64,000 bases of DNA from an uncultured Eggerthellaceae bacterium (GCA_958452575.1 CAUDUM010000006.1:62001-126000), one strand, 5' to 3'. Positions 8,015 through 20,090 are shown, counted from the first letter of the stretch. A program made the numbers and translations. The notes: generated from the letters alone by a model not told the origin.

Positions 8015-9292
8015 CTACCCCGCAATGGAGGATTGGGCTGTTTCGATAGCCAGGGAGAGCTGATTGTCGGCCGCACCCTCCTCGCGATCCACGATGATAT
8101 CGGGGGCGACTCCCAGCCCGTCGATGGCACGACCCTGGGGGCTCAGGTAGTAGGCGGCGGTATAGCGCAGCGCGCCGCCGAAGCTCAGCTCGCGCAGAAC
8201 CTGCACGGAGCCCTTGCCCATGGTGGTCTGGCCGACGAGCGTGGCACGCTGGTTGTCCTGAAGGGCGGAGGCGAGAACCTCGGCGGCGGCGGAGGTGTTC
8301 TCGTTCACAAGCACGGCCAACGGCTTGTCCGTGACGACCTCGCCGCTGGCTTGGCGCGTGCTGATGCCGCTGTTGGTCTGGATCTGGACGATGATTCCGT
8401 TGCGGACGAAGAGGTTGGCGATCTCGACCGCCTGCGACAGGTATCCGCCCGGAACATCGCGGATGTCCAAAACGTAGGATTGGGCGCCCTGGGATTCGAG
8501 GGATTCGACGGCACGGCGCACGAGGTCTGTGGAGTTGCCGGAGATCTGGCGCAGGATGATCACGCCCACGCCGTCGTCGCCGAGCACCGATTCGACGTTG
8601 GTCTCTGAAGTTTTGACGCAGGTGAGCGCGGTGGTGAACTCCTCGCCCCCCTCGGCTCCGCTGGTGGCGGGCCTGCGCCAGGTGATCACGACGGTGGAGC
8701 CCTCCTCGCGATCGAGAGCAGCAAGCACCTCGGTCTGGGACCATTCGCGGGTGCGGTCTCCATCGATCGCGACGACGAAATCGCCCTGCTGCACGCCGGC
8801 GATCTGGGCGGGAGACTCGTCGAACACATCGACGGCATAGGCCGTGCCGTCGGATTCGCCGAACAGCACGCCGACACCCTCGTAGTCGTCGCCGGCATTC
8901 TGCTCCAAAAGCGAATATTGTGCCTGATCGTAGTAGCGCAGGTACGGGTCCTCGGTTGCCTCGGCAAGCGCGTTCAGCACGCCGGTGGTCGTCTGATCCA
9001 GATCGAAGGTGTCGAGGCTCTCCTCGGAAAGCGTGTCCTCGACCTCCTCCACGCGCTGCGACAGCGAGTTGAAGACAGTCCGCTGCTCCACGGCCTTCGC
9101 GGAGTCGTCTCCCACGAGCGCGGTGAAGCCCAACGCCGAGAGAATCGTCGCGTTGCCTCGCACGAAAAAGCCGAGGCAGAACACGGCAGCGATGACGATG
9201 ATCAAGATGAAAACCCTGATCAAACGCAAATTCCGCGCCCGCGCTTTACGCGCGGACGCGGCTAGTTGCTTGCTGTCGCCATGCTTGGCCAT
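8015..9292 (-). CDS. S41-family C-terminal processing peptidase (CtpA-like), membrane-anchored
   Basis: This 425-residue protein has one N-terminal membrane segment (about residues 24-44) placing the rest outside the cell. A PDZ domain follows (YEGVGVLFGESDGTAYAV, GVQQGDFVVAIDG), then the S41 protease fold. The Ser-Lys dyad is visible as Ser in NENTSAAAEVLA and Lys in TTMGKGSVQ. Members cut C-termini of exported proteins. It sits 21 bases after ftsX, and FtsEX systems elsewhere work with an extracytoplasmic wall hydrolase or adaptor. A functional link with FtsX is possible but only inferred from order. The RBS before 9292 is weak. Confidence 0.93.
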   Translation of the reverse strand: MAKHGDSKQLAASARKARARNLRLIRVFILIIVIAAVFCLGFFVRGNATILSALGFTALVGDDSAKAVEQRTVFNSLSQRVEEVEDTLSEESLDTFDLDQTTTGVLNALAEATEDPYLRYYDQAQYSLLEQNAGDDYEGVGVLFGESDGTAYAVDVFDESPAQIAGVQQGDFVVAIDGDRTREWSQTEVLAALDREEGSTVVITWRRPATSGAEGGEEFTTALTCVKTSETNVESVLGDDGVGVIILRQISGNSTDLVRRAVESLESQGAQSYVLDIRDVPGGYLSQAVEIANLFVRNGIIVQIQTNSGISTRQASGEVVTDKPLAVLVNENTSAAAEVLASALQDNQRATLVGQTTMGKGSVQVLRELSFGGALRYTAAYYLSPQGRAIDGLGVAPDIIVDREEGAADNQLSLAIETAQSSIAG

Positions 9293-9313
9293 AGATAGTG
9301 TCCGCCGGAGCGG

Positions 9314-10219
9314 CTACACCTTGAGGTAGCGGCGCATGGCAAGAGCCGAGCCGATCAAGCCGATCAGCAGACCGGCGATCACCAGCACCAGGTAGACAAA
9401 CAGGAAGGAGTTGAGGCTCAGGTCGAACGGCAGGAACGCCAACGCTCCCTGGACCTGGGGCAGCACCAGGTTGCGCAGAAGCTCCAGGCAGCCCACCGCC
9501 AAAAGCGAGCCGATGATGGCGTGCAGCGCGCCTTCCATCAGGAAGGGCCCGCGGATGAAGCCGTTGCTCGCACCCACCAGGCGCATGATGGCGATCTCCT
9601 TGCGGCGCGCCAGGATGGCCAGGCGGATGGTGTTGTTGATGAACACCATGGCGATGAAGATGAGCAGCACGATGAGCGCAAGCCCGATGTAGCGGACGTA
9701 GTTGGTAAGCGAGAACAGACGCTCGACCGTCTGCTCGCCGTAGCGGACGTCGGCGGAAGGATCGCCCTCGGTGTCGCAGATCTTGGCGAAGGTGGAGTTG
9801 GCTGCCAGGTCGTTGGCAACCTGTTCGACCATCTGGGGATCCGAAAGCTCAATGTCGATGGACGCCGGCAGCGGGTTGGACCCGTCGAGCGCATCGACGA
9901 TGTCGGAGCTCGTCGCCTGGAAGTTCTGCAGCGCCTGCTCCTTGGTCGTGAAGCCGACCGAAGCCACGGATTCCTGAGACCCGAGCCAGCTCATGACGCT
10001 ATCGATATCGTTTTGCGATGCCTCATCGGAGACGTACGCCGTGATCGAGACCTCGTTTTCGACCGAAGCGATGACGTTGTTGACCATGTTTCCGCCCACC
10101 AGGAAGATGCCGATGATGAGCAGCGACAGGAAGATGGTGATGATGGATCCAAGGGCGGTGGACAGATGCCGCGCGAAGCCCGTGAGCGATTCGCGGAAGA
10201 AGTAGAACAGACTAGACAT
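9314..10219 (-). CDS. ftsX: Cell division ABC transporter permease FtsX
   Basis: FtsX is the membrane half of the FtsEX complex that signals to peptidoglycan hydrolases at the septum. The 301-residue protein has four predicted membrane segments, one near the N-terminus and three in the C-terminal 130 residues. A large extracellular loop lies between the first two. It carries the family feature NTIRLAILARRKEIAIMRLVGAS before the third. Length is typical. The start at 10219 overlaps the end of ftsE by eight bases, a usual coupling for this pair. Confidence 0.95.
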   Translation of the reverse strand: MSSLFYFFRESLTGFARHLSTALGSIITIFLSLLIIGIFLVGGNMVNNVIASVENEVSITAYVSDEASQNDIDSVMSWLGSQESVASVGFTTKEQALQNFQATSSDIVDALDGSNPLPASIDIELSDPQMVEQVANDLAANSTFAKICDTEGDPSADVRYGEQTVERLFSLTNYVRYIGLALIVLLIFIAMVFINNTIRLAILARRKEIAIMRLVGASNGFIRGPFLMEGALHAIIGSLLAVGCLELLRNLVLPQVQGALAFLPFDLSLNSFLFVYLVLVIAGLLIGLIGSALAMRRYLKV

Positions 10220-11069
10220 CGAAACCGTACACCCCCCTGTCCTGGTCGCGCGTCAGCTGACCGCGATCGAGCGCGATGACGCGACGGCGCATGTTGTCGA
10301 CCATCTCGCGGTCGTGCGTGGCGACCAGCACCGTGGTGCCCGTGCGATTGATGCGCTCGAGCAGGTCCATGATGCCGCGGGAGGTCTGGGGGTCCAGGTT
10401 GCCCGTGGGCTCGTCGCATACCAGAAGCGGCGGACGATTGACGATGGCGCGCGCGATGGACACGCGCTGCTGCTCGCCGCCCGAAAGCTGGTCGGGCATC
10501 TTGTTGAGCTTCTCCTGCAGGCCGACCAGGCGCAGAACCTCGGGGACCTGCGTCTTGATGACATGGCGGCTCTTGCCGATAACCTCAAGCGCAAACGCGA
10601 CGTTCTCGAAGACGGTCTTGTTGGGCAGCAGCTTGAAGTCCTGGAACACGCAGCCGATGTTACGGCGCAGGTACGGCACGCGCCAATTGCGCATGGACGC
10701 AAGGTCCTCGCCTGCGACGTAGATATGGCCCTGCGTCGGCTTCACCTCGCGGATGAGCATGCGGATGAAGGTGGATTTGCCCGATCCGGAATGGCCCACC
10801 AGGAAGATGAACTCGCCAGCGTAGATCTGCAGCGAGATATCCGACAGGGCGGGACGGTTGGGCTGGGCGGGATACACCTTGGTCACATGATCGAACGTGA
10901 TGACCGGGGTGCCCGTCTGCTGGGGGATGTCATCGACCTCCAGCACGGGCAGGGATTGCGACAGCTGTGCGCTCATCTGAGCCTGGCGCGAATGCGCGCC
11001 GCGCGCAGCGCGGGCGCGTTGGCGCGCAGGCGGCTGAGCAGCTGTCGCCTCGTTGATTTCGTTAGTCAC
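10212..11069 (-). CDS. ftsE: Cell division ATP-binding protein FtsE
   Basis: This is the ABC ATPase partner of FtsX on the cytoplasmic side. Walker A GHSGSGKST (about residues 92-100), signature LSGGEQQRVSIARA, Walker B LLVCDEPTG and the switch HD are all present. The start codon is GTG at 11069-11067, with GGAG seven bases upstream. About 55 extra residues, rich in Ala, Gln and Arg, precede the usual FtsE start (PVITFDHVTKVYP). The best later start would be an ATG about 31 codons in (MSAQLSQSLPV), so the true N-terminus is uncertain. Confidence 0.94.
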   Translation of the reverse strand: MTNEINEATAAQPPARQRARAARGAHSRQAQMSAQLSQSLPVLEVDDIPQQTGTPVITFDHVTKVYPAQPNRPALSDISLQIYAGEFIFLVGHSGSGKSTFIRMLIREVKPTQGHIYVAGEDLASMRNWRVPYLRRNIGCVFQDFKLLPNKTVFENVAFALEVIGKSRHVIKTQVPEVLRLVGLQEKLNKMPDQLSGGEQQRVSIARAIVNRPPLLVCDEPTGNLDPQTSRGIMDLLERINRTGTTVLVATHDREMVDNMRRRVIALDRGQLTRDQDRGVYGFDV

Positions 11070-11126
11070 AGAATGCTCCGTTCATATAGCGATGTACTGA
11101 GACAACGTTTGATTTTACCAGATGGC

Positions 11127-12098
11127 CTAGCGGTCCCGTACCTTTTTCACAGCTTCGACAATAGCGTCCGCATCCAGCTGGAAGTAGCCGAGCAGCTCCT
11201 CGAACTCGCCGGACTTGCCGAACTTGTCCTGCACGCCGATGAATTCGACGGGCGCCGGGCAGCGGCGGGCAAGGGTCTCGGCAACGGCCGATCCCAGTCC
11301 GCCGAGCACACTGTGCTCTTCGGCGACGACGGCGCAGCCGGTCTTGGAAACCGACGCCACGATCGCGTCCTCGTCGAGCGGTTTGACGCTGAACGCATCG
11401 ATGACCTCTGCCTCGATCCCCTCCGCGGCAAGCTTCTCCGCGGCGATCATGGCCTGCTCGACCTCGACGCCGCAGGCGACGATGGTGACATCGCCTCCCT
11501 CGCGCAGCGTGTAGGCGCGGCCGACCTCGAGCTCCACGCCGTCAGCGTACACGGCGGGCACCGAAGCGCGGCCCATGCGCACGTAGACCGGTCCGGGCGT
11601 CTGGGCGGCGACGCGGATGGCGGCGCGGGCGGCCGCGTAGTCGGCAGGGACAAGCACGCGCATGCCGGGAAGGCCGCGCATCAGCGAGATGTCCTCGAGC
11701 ATCTGGTGGCTGCCGCCATCGGGGCCGACCGACACGCCGGCGTGCGAAGGCGCCACTTTGACGTTGAGCTTGCTGTAGGCGACCGTGTTGCGGATCTGGT
11801 CGTAGGCGCGGCCCGTGCCGAACACAGCGAACGAGCCGGTGAAGGCGATGTGGCCGGTGATGGCCAGTCCGGCTGCGACGTCGATCATGTTCTGCTCGGC
11901 GATGCCGCAGTTGAACAGCCTTCCCTCGTAGGCGGGATCGGCCTGAGCGAACTTCTTGGTGGTGGTGGAACCCGAAAGGTCGGCGTCGACCGCCACGACC
12001 GGCAGCCCCTCCGCCGCGAGCTCGGCGAGCGTGACGCCGTATGCCGCGCGCGTGGCGCGCTTGACCTGCTTTTCCTCGGCGCTTGCGAGCTTAACCAC
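11127..12098 (-). CDS. Transketolase, C-terminal subunit
   Basis: This is the second half of a split transketolase, holding the pyrimidine-binding and C-terminal domains. Motifs include GIAEQNMIDVAAGLA with the Glu that activates thiamine diphosphate, and SHAGVSVGPDGGSHQ. I place the start at a GTG (12098-12096). It has AGGAGG six bases upstream and overlaps the end of the N-terminal subunit by eight bases. The frame upstream of it is not protein-like. The product is 323 residues. Two-subunit transketolases of this size are common in anaerobes; 1-deoxyxylulose-5-phosphate synthase is excluded because that enzyme is a single chain. Confidence 0.94.
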   Translation of the reverse strand: MVKLASAEEKQVKRATRAAYGVTLAELAAEGLPVVAVDADLSGSTTTKKFAQADPAYEGRLFNCGIAEQNMIDVAAGLAITGHIAFTGSFAVFGTGRAYDQIRNTVAYSKLNVKVAPSHAGVSVGPDGGSHQMLEDISLMRGLPGMRVLVPADYAAARAAIRVAAQTPGPVYVRMGRASVPAVYADGVELEVGRAYTLREGGDVTIVACGVEVEQAMIAAEKLAAEGIEAEVIDAFSVKPLDEDAIVASVSKTGCAVVAEEHSVLGGLGSAVAETLARRCPAPVEFIGVQDKFGKSGEFEELLGYFQLDADAIVEAVKKVRDR

Positions 12099-12936
12099 GG
12101 CAGGCCTCCTTTCCCTCGTCGCATCCCAGGTCGGCAAGCGCCTGGGCCAGTTGCTCGGCATTGGGGGCCTTGCCATGCCATCCGGCCTGCCCCTCCATGA
12201 ACGACACGCCCTTGCCCTTGACGGTGCGGGCGATGAAGGCATGCGGTTTGCCGCCGCGGTCGGCCTTGGCCTGGCTCAGCGCTTCGATGAGAGCGGGGAT
12301 GTCGTGGCCGTCGACCTCGCGCGCATCCCAGCCGAACGCCTGGAACTTCGCGGCGATGTCGCCCGGATCGCACACCTCCTCGGTGGAGCCGTCGATCTGC
12401 AGGCCGTTGCGGTCTATGATGGCGATCAGGTTGTCCAGCTTGCGATGGGCGGCGAACATGGCGGCCTCCCACACCTGGCCCTCCTGGCACTCGCCATCGC
12501 CCAGCAGCGCGAACACCGCCTGAGGAGCGCCGTCGAGCTTGAGGCCCGCCGCGGCGCCCGCGGCGATGGAAAGGCCCTGGCCGAGGGATCCGGTGGACAC
12601 CTCGACGCCGGGAACCTGGTTGGAATCGGGATGGCCCTGCAGGCGGCTGCCCAGCTTGCGCAGCGTCTCGAGCTCGTCTTCGGGGAAATAGCCCGCCAGC
12701 GCCAGCGCGGCGTACAGGGCGGGAGCCGCATGCCCCTTGGCCAGGATGAATCGATCGCGGCCCTCCCACGAGGGATCGTCGGGACGATGGTCCATCACGC
12801 CGCCGAAATACAGCGCGGTGAGGATGTCGGCGCACGAAAGCGAGCCGCCGGGATGCCCGCTGCCCGCCTCGGCGATCATGCGCACGATGTCGACGCGCAT
12901 GCGCCGTGCCTGCTCGGCAAGATGCTGTGCCTCCAT
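12091..12936 (-). CDS. Transketolase, N-terminal subunit
   Basis: This is the pyrophosphate-binding half of the same split enzyme (281 residues), moving two-carbon units between sugar phosphates in the pentose phosphate pathway. The thiamine diphosphate motif is clear as LLGDGECQEGQVWEA followed by AIIDRNGLQIDG. Catalytic histidines lie in GSGHPGGSLS and KGHAAPALYAA. The RBS AAAGGGCGG precedes ATG at 12936. The eight-base overlap with the C-terminal subunit implies coupled translation in equal amounts. Confidence 0.95.
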   Translation of the reverse strand: MEAQHLAEQARRMRVDIVRMIAEAGSGHPGGSLSCADILTALYFGGVMDHRPDDPSWEGRDRFILAKGHAAPALYAALALAGYFPEDELETLRKLGSRLQGHPDSNQVPGVEVSTGSLGQGLSIAAGAAAGLKLDGAPQAVFALLGDGECQEGQVWEAAMFAAHRKLDNLIAIIDRNGLQIDGSTEEVCDPGDIAAKFQAFGWDAREVDGHDIPALIEALSQAKADRGGKPHAFIARTVKGKGVSFMEGQAGWHGKAPNAEQLAQALADLGCDEGKEACRG

Positions 12937-13038
12937 AGGCTTGTCCGCCCTTTCTCAAGTCGATGAAGCATGCCGGCGCGAAGCGCCGAAACCGTACCGA
13001 TCCATTTTACACATTTGGAACGGGCGTTGACCATGATG

Positions 13039-13069
13039 GCGCAGATGAAATGAGAATATTCATCTGCGC
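13039..13069. terminator. Inverted repeat between prfB and transketolase
   Basis: GCGCAGATGAA (13039-13049) pairs with TTCATCTGCGC (13059-13069) around a nine-base AT-rich loop, 41 bases after the prfB stop. There is no long T-run on either side, so it may be a weak terminator of prfB or only an mRNA end-protecting hairpin. Confidence 0.5.
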
Positions 13070-13109
13070 GATAACGGGGACGAAGAAGCCTCCATCCCCT
13101 TCCCCCTCG

Positions 13110-14207
13110 CTACTGGGCGGCTTTCCAGCGGTGGTAGCCGATCACGAACTCCTCGATCTCGCCGCCGAGCACCGCGTCCACGTTGCCGGTCTCGATGCCG
13201 CTGCGCAGATCCTTCACCATCTGGTAGGGGTAGAGCACGTAGTTGCGGATCTGGCTGCCGAACGTGTTCTCCATCCGCTCGCCGCGCAGCGCCGCAAGCT
13301 CCTCCTCGCGCTTCTGGCGCTCGATCTCGTAGAGCTTGGCGCGCAGCACCTTGAACGCGGCCTCCTTGTTCTGCAGCTGGCTCTTCTCGTTCTGACAGGT
13401 GACGACGATGCCGGTGGGGATATGGGTCAGGCGCACGGCGGAGTCGGTCGTGTTGACGCACTGGCCGCCGGGGCCGCTGGAGCGGTACACGTCGACGCGC
13501 ACGTCAGCGGGATTCAGATCCACTTCGATGTCGTCGGGCAGCACGGGCAGCACCTCCACGCCGGCGAACGTCGTGTGACGGCGCTTTTTGTCGTCGGTGG
13601 GGCTGATGCGCACCAGGCGGTGCACTCCCGCCTCGCTCGTCAGCATGCCGTAGGCGTTGCGCCCCTCGATCTGGATCGTCGCCTTGTCAAGGCCGACCGC
13701 GTCGGTGCCGGGCACGACGTCGAGGTCGCGGACCTTCCAGCCCTTGCCCTCGGCGTAGCGGGTGTACATGCGATAGAGCATCTCGGTCCAGTCCTGGGCC
13801 TCCAAGCCGCCCTGGCCGGGATTGACGGTGAGGATAGCATCTCCCGCGTCGAAGCGCCCCGAGAACCATGACGACACCTCCAGTCCGTCGAGCAGCTGCT
13901 CGAGCCGCGCGAGGCCGGATCGTGCCTCCCCAGCGAACGCCTCGTCCTCCCCCGCCAGCTCGAACGCGGTGCGCACGTCGTCGAGCAGCGCGCAGGCGTC
14001 CTCGTACTCCTGGATCGTCGCGCGCACGTTGCTCGCCTGCTTGGAGACGCCCTGCGCATGCGCGGCGTCGTCCCAGAACCCGGGGCGGGCGATCTCGTCA
14101 TCGAGCTCTTTGAGCTCGGCTTCCTTCTCCTCGATATGCAGGTAGGCGCGCGCATCGTCCACGCGGCGCGCCGCTTCCTGAAGCTCTTTGATTTCCTTAT
14201 CAGCCAT
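13110..14207 (-). CDS. prfB: Peptide chain release factor 2 (SPT variant)
   Basis: RF2 recognises UGA and UAA and releases the finished peptide. The 365-residue protein has the GGQ catalytic motif at residues 247-249 (SSGPGGQCVN) and RF2-type flanks (RRHTTFAGVEVLPVLPDDIEVD, TRSGIET-like LRSGIETGNVDAVL). The stop-recognition tripeptide, SPF in the classic enzyme, reads S-P-T at 202-204. The frame is continuous from ATG 14207, so the programmed +1 frameshift known from E. coli prfB is absent. The RBS is weak (GAGAGA). RF1 is excluded by the lack of a PxT motif in RF1 context and by the C-terminus. Confidence 0.94.
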   Translation of the reverse strand: MADKEIKELQEAARRVDDARAYLHIEEKEAELKELDDEIARPGFWDDAAHAQGVSKQASNVRATIQEYEDACALLDDVRTAFELAGEDEAFAGEARSGLARLEQLLDGLEVSSWFSGRFDAGDAILTVNPGQGGLEAQDWTEMLYRMYTRYAEGKGWKVRDLDVVPGTDAVGLDKATIQIEGRNAYGMLTSEAGVHRLVRISPTDDKKRRHTTFAGVEVLPVLPDDIEVDLNPADVRVDVYRSSGPGGQCVNTTDSAVRLTHIPTGIVVTCQNEKSQLQNKEAAFKVLRAKLYEIERQKREEELAALRGERMENTFGSQIRNYVLYPYQMVKDLRSGIETGNVDAVLGGEIEEFVIGYHRWKAAQ

Positions 14208-14378
14208 TTCGTCTCTCACAGCAAAGCGTCGGTACAGGGATCGTTCGTAGAGCCAGCGAGAAGCGCCGAGGCACCTCTGATTCACGGGATCGCGCGGGCG
14301 CCGCGTACAACGGGCACGCAAACCTGCGGAATCACGCTAAGCAGGGGTACATCGGCGCTTCGCAGCGTCGGCCAGTTC

Positions 14379-14402
14379 CGCGGGCCGGTAGGCCCGCGGA
14401 AC

Positions 14403-14404
<2 letters not shown>
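14379..14404. terminator. GC-rich hairpin at the secA end
   Basis: GTTCCGCGGGCC and GGCCCGCGGAAC pair perfectly around a GGTA loop, touching the secA stop codon (14403). It has no T-run. It probably protects or ends the secA message before prfB. Confidence 0.6.
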
Positions 14405-17261
<2,857 letters not shown>

Positions 17262-17439
17262 GGGAGTATGCCGTCCCTTCATCGATGGGAAGCGGCGCGC
17301 GAGGATACCGGCGCGCCGCAAAGCCTGACGGTCATCAGGCATTTCAAAAGCCGCGCATTACTCTATCACAAGGAGCATCAGCGCAGAGGAACTACACAGA
17401 TCGCATGCGGCAGGATGGCAGGGGACGGTCCCCCGCTAC

Positions 17440-17477
17440 ATTATCCAGATGCGACAGGGGGACCGCCCCCCTGTCGC
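17440..17477. repeat. REP-like palindromic element, copy 1
   Basis: ATTATCCAGATGCGACAG, then 13 bases, then CTGTCGC. GCGACAGGGGG pairs with CCCCCTGTCGC to give an 11-bp hairpin. It shares its layout and most bases with the copies at 30999-31035 and 33676-33712. It lies 19 bases beyond the stop of the SARP regulator. A partial copy of the GGGGACGGTCCC loop part lies just upstream (about 17418-17432). Confidence 0.8.
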
Positions 17478-17495
17478 GCCCGTCATATCCCGCAC

Positions 17496-20090
17496 TCAGG
17501 CAAGGCCCTCCTCGGCCTCGATGATGCCGCGGTAGAGCGCCATCGTCTCGAGCGAAGGATCGATTCCCAGCTCCTCGGTAAGGTAGCGCCGACATGAGAA
17601 GTAGGTGTCCAGCGCCGCCGCGCGCTGGCCTGCGGCGACCTGGGCCTCCATCAGCGCGGTGTAGGCATCCTCCCGCGAGGCGTCGCGCTTGAGCGCCTTG
17701 CGGGCGAACCACAGCCCCTCCTGCGCGCGGCCCTCCGCGATCAAGCGCCGCGACGCCGCCACGAGCGCGTCGACGAGGGCCACCCGGCATTCGGCGCGCA
17801 TGCGCTCGATCGCATCGGTGCTGCGCTCTCCCGGCATCAGCTCGTCGGAGAAGCGATCGTCGATCTCCGCCGACAGGCGCGCCCAGCCATCGGTGTCCAT
17901 CCTGCCGAACATCAGCGTGCGGCACGTCTCGTCGAAATCCGCGACGTCGCTGCGCAACAAGGTGCCGTCGAGCCGGCACACGTTCTGCTGGCGGATGAGG
18001 TAGGGGCAGTCTCCCTGAGGAAGCGACAGCGCGACGCGCAGCTGCGACCAGATGCCGTAGAAGTTCTTGCGCGCCGCATCGAAGGCTGCTCCGGGCCAGA
18101 TCGCCTCCATGAGGCGGTCGCGCGACACGTCCCGCCCGCGGTTGAGCACCAAAAGCGCGAGCAGCGTCTTGACCTTCTGCCTCCGAAGCTTGCCAGGATC
18201 GATGCGCTCGTTGCCGATGCGCACCTCGAGTCCGCCGAAAAGCTTGACCGTAAGCAGCGGACACCGATCAGCCGCACCATCATCGGGGCGGTACCTGCCG
18301 TCAAGAAAGGAATCCGGATGCGTCGCGGCGTATTCGCGACGCCTGCGATCGCGGGCGCTCCTGCGGATCCGCCATTCGCGGCGCTGCGACGCCACAACCG
18401 CCTCCACATCGCGTGCCGAATGCTCCGCGGCGGGGTCAGACAGGGGGTCGTGCGCACCCGCAAGCCCATCCGAGCGCCTCAGGCCCTCCCAAGCCAGAAC
18501 CGCGAGCGAGGCGAACGCATCGGGGCGGCTCGGACCGCTCTCGCGGATGCGCCGGGCGACATGCGAAGCGGCCTCGGACAGCAAAGTCGCATCGGGCCCT
18601 TCGTCCAATGAGGGCGACGTGCCCCGGCCGTCATCCTCATTCGGTCCGCTGCACTCGCGGCGACGGAGGGCGTCCTCGAACAGCCACAGCGCCGCGACCG
18701 TAAGCGCGTCGGGGTCGGCTCCCCCGTCGCGCCACGCCTCCCACCTTCGCCGGGCCTCCGCGGAGGGCAGATCCGCCAGAGACGACATCCCCGCCAACGG
18801 CCTCGTCCACGCAGCGGCCTGCGAGCCGGCCTCCCCCTTCGAAGGCAGCGGGGCGGACGTCCACGCGGCCAGGCGGCAGGCGGACTGCTCGCGCTCCCTC
18901 GCGCTTCCGTGGCGCGCCAGCGCCAAAAGTCCCATCACCTGCGGCCCTTCCTCCTCCGATGCGACCGCGCGGCGGGCATGGCGGCGCGCCTCGCCCTCGT
19001 CCCCCAGCATGACGCACCTCCAGGCGACATCAGCCTCGATGGCGGGATTGCGCCGCTTGCCGCGATCCAGATGCTTTGAGAGGTCGTTGGCGGGCAGAAG
19101 GCACGCCTGCTTGGCAAGGAGCATCCGTCCGCTTTCGAGCCACGCCTCCCTGTCGTCGCACGGGCACAGAGCGCCCACCAATCCGCACGCCCGCCCTCCC
19201 TCGCCGCGCGACAGCAGCGCGTCGGCGAGGGCGCGTGCAAGGCCCGTCCGGCTCGAGAAATGGGAGAAGCCCGCTGCGGCATCGATCCTGGCATCGAACG
19301 CCGTGGCGATGTCGGCGGGCTCGAACGGCGGCGTCCGGAACAATCCCGCCCTCTCGTCGATGCCCAGAAACGGATAGTTCCTTGCCAAAAATCCGAGCGC
19401 CTCCGCACCGCAGGCGCCGAACGCCTCGATCTCGTCGAGCGCGCCCTCATGCAACGCCAGCATCACGATCGTCGCCAGCACCATCTCCGAAGGCAGCTCC
19501 TCGCGGGCGATCCCCTTCAGAAACGCCCGGGGCGTGAGGGGCGAGCCGGCTTGCAGGCCCGCCACGCGCGACGAAGGCTCCTCCTGCGAAGCCCCGCGCC
19601 CATCGGTTTCCGCCAGCAGAAGATCCCCCGCATCGAGCGTGATGCGGTCGCGCTGCAGCAAACCGAGGGTGTCGCAAGAGGGGACGCAGCTCACCAGCAC
19701 CTCGCACCCCGTCTTCAAAAGATCATCGATCTGGGAGGAAAGCGCGCAGGATCGCTCGAAAGCCAGCTGGGGCACATCGTCCATCACGACGAGCGCGCAG
19801 CGATCATCGACCGACCGCGCCCCCGAGGCAAGCTTGCCCGAATCCAAGTCCCTCAAGAAGCAGGGGCTTTTGCCGTTGAGCCATATCACATGGCGAAAGG
19901 AGAAGATCGTCTCGGCGTAGCCGAACGCCAGGCTCGTCTTGCCGAATCCATCGGGCGCGACTATGAAGCGGGCAACCTGACGGTCGCGCATCAGGCGCGA
20001 GACGAGATCGGGACGCAGAGGACAGCGAAGCGAGGCGAGGTGCTTCGGACGCCTGCCTTCGCAGGCGGAGGATCTCATGAAGGTCGACAT
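17496..20090 (-). CDS. ATPase-type transcriptional regulator with SARP/BTAD C-terminus
   Basis: This 864-residue protein combines two parts. The N-terminus has a P-loop, APDGFGKTS at residues 45-53, and a Walker B-like LVVMDDVPQ, as in MalT/STAND regulators. A long middle of alpha-helical, Ala/Arg-rich sequence follows. From about residue 610 comes an OmpR-type winged helix (VKLFGGLEVRIGNERIDPGKLRRQKV) and then a bacterial transcriptional activation domain (SREDAYTALMEAQVAAGQ, LTEELGIDPSLETMALYRGII). The target is unknown. The divergent neighbour is a P1 peptidase gene. Four tandem hexamers lie just upstream of its own -10 and may be its binding site. The RBS is GAAAGGA before 20090. Confidence 0.9.
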   Translation of the reverse strand: MSTFMRSSACEGRRPKHLASLRCPLRPDLVSRLMRDRQVARFIVAPDGFGKTSLAFGYAETIFSFRHVIWLNGKSPCFLRDLDSGKLASGARSVDDRCALVVMDDVPQLAFERSCALSSQIDDLLKTGCEVLVSCVPSCDTLGLLQRDRITLDAGDLLLAETDGRGASQEEPSSRVAGLQAGSPLTPRAFLKGIAREELPSEMVLATIVMLALHEGALDEIEAFGACGAEALGFLARNYPFLGIDERAGLFRTPPFEPADIATAFDARIDAAAGFSHFSSRTGLARALADALLSRGEGGRACGLVGALCPCDDREAWLESGRMLLAKQACLLPANDLSKHLDRGKRRNPAIEADVAWRCVMLGDEGEARRHARRAVASEEEGPQVMGLLALARHGSAREREQSACRLAAWTSAPLPSKGEAGSQAAAWTRPLAGMSSLADLPSAEARRRWEAWRDGGADPDALTVAALWLFEDALRRRECSGPNEDDGRGTSPSLDEGPDATLLSEAASHVARRIRESGPSRPDAFASLAVLAWEGLRRSDGLAGAHDPLSDPAAEHSARDVEAVVASQRREWRIRRSARDRRRREYAATHPDSFLDGRYRPDDGAADRCPLLTVKLFGGLEVRIGNERIDPGKLRRQKVKTLLALLVLNRGRDVSRDRLMEAIWPGAAFDAARKNFYGIWSQLRVALSLPQGDCPYLIRQQNVCRLDGTLLRSDVADFDETCRTLMFGRMDTDGWARLSAEIDDRFSDELMPGERSTDAIERMRAECRVALVDALVAASRRLIAEGRAQEGLWFARKALKRDASREDAYTALMEAQVAAGQRAAALDTYFSCRRYLTEELGIDPSLETMALYRGIIEAEEGLA

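Noticed and set aside
12937..13038. Transketolase promoter with TAAAAT
   Set aside because: A TAAAAT on the minus strand has no -35 and no extended -10, too weak to list.
13110..14207. Programmed frameshift in prfB
   Set aside because: The RF2 frame is continuous from its ATG to the stop; no internal UGA or slippery CUU-UGA sequence interrupts it.
17262..17495. Small gene in the secA-SARP gap
   Set aside because: No frame with a ribosome binding site; the gap holds the REP-like copy and hairpins only.
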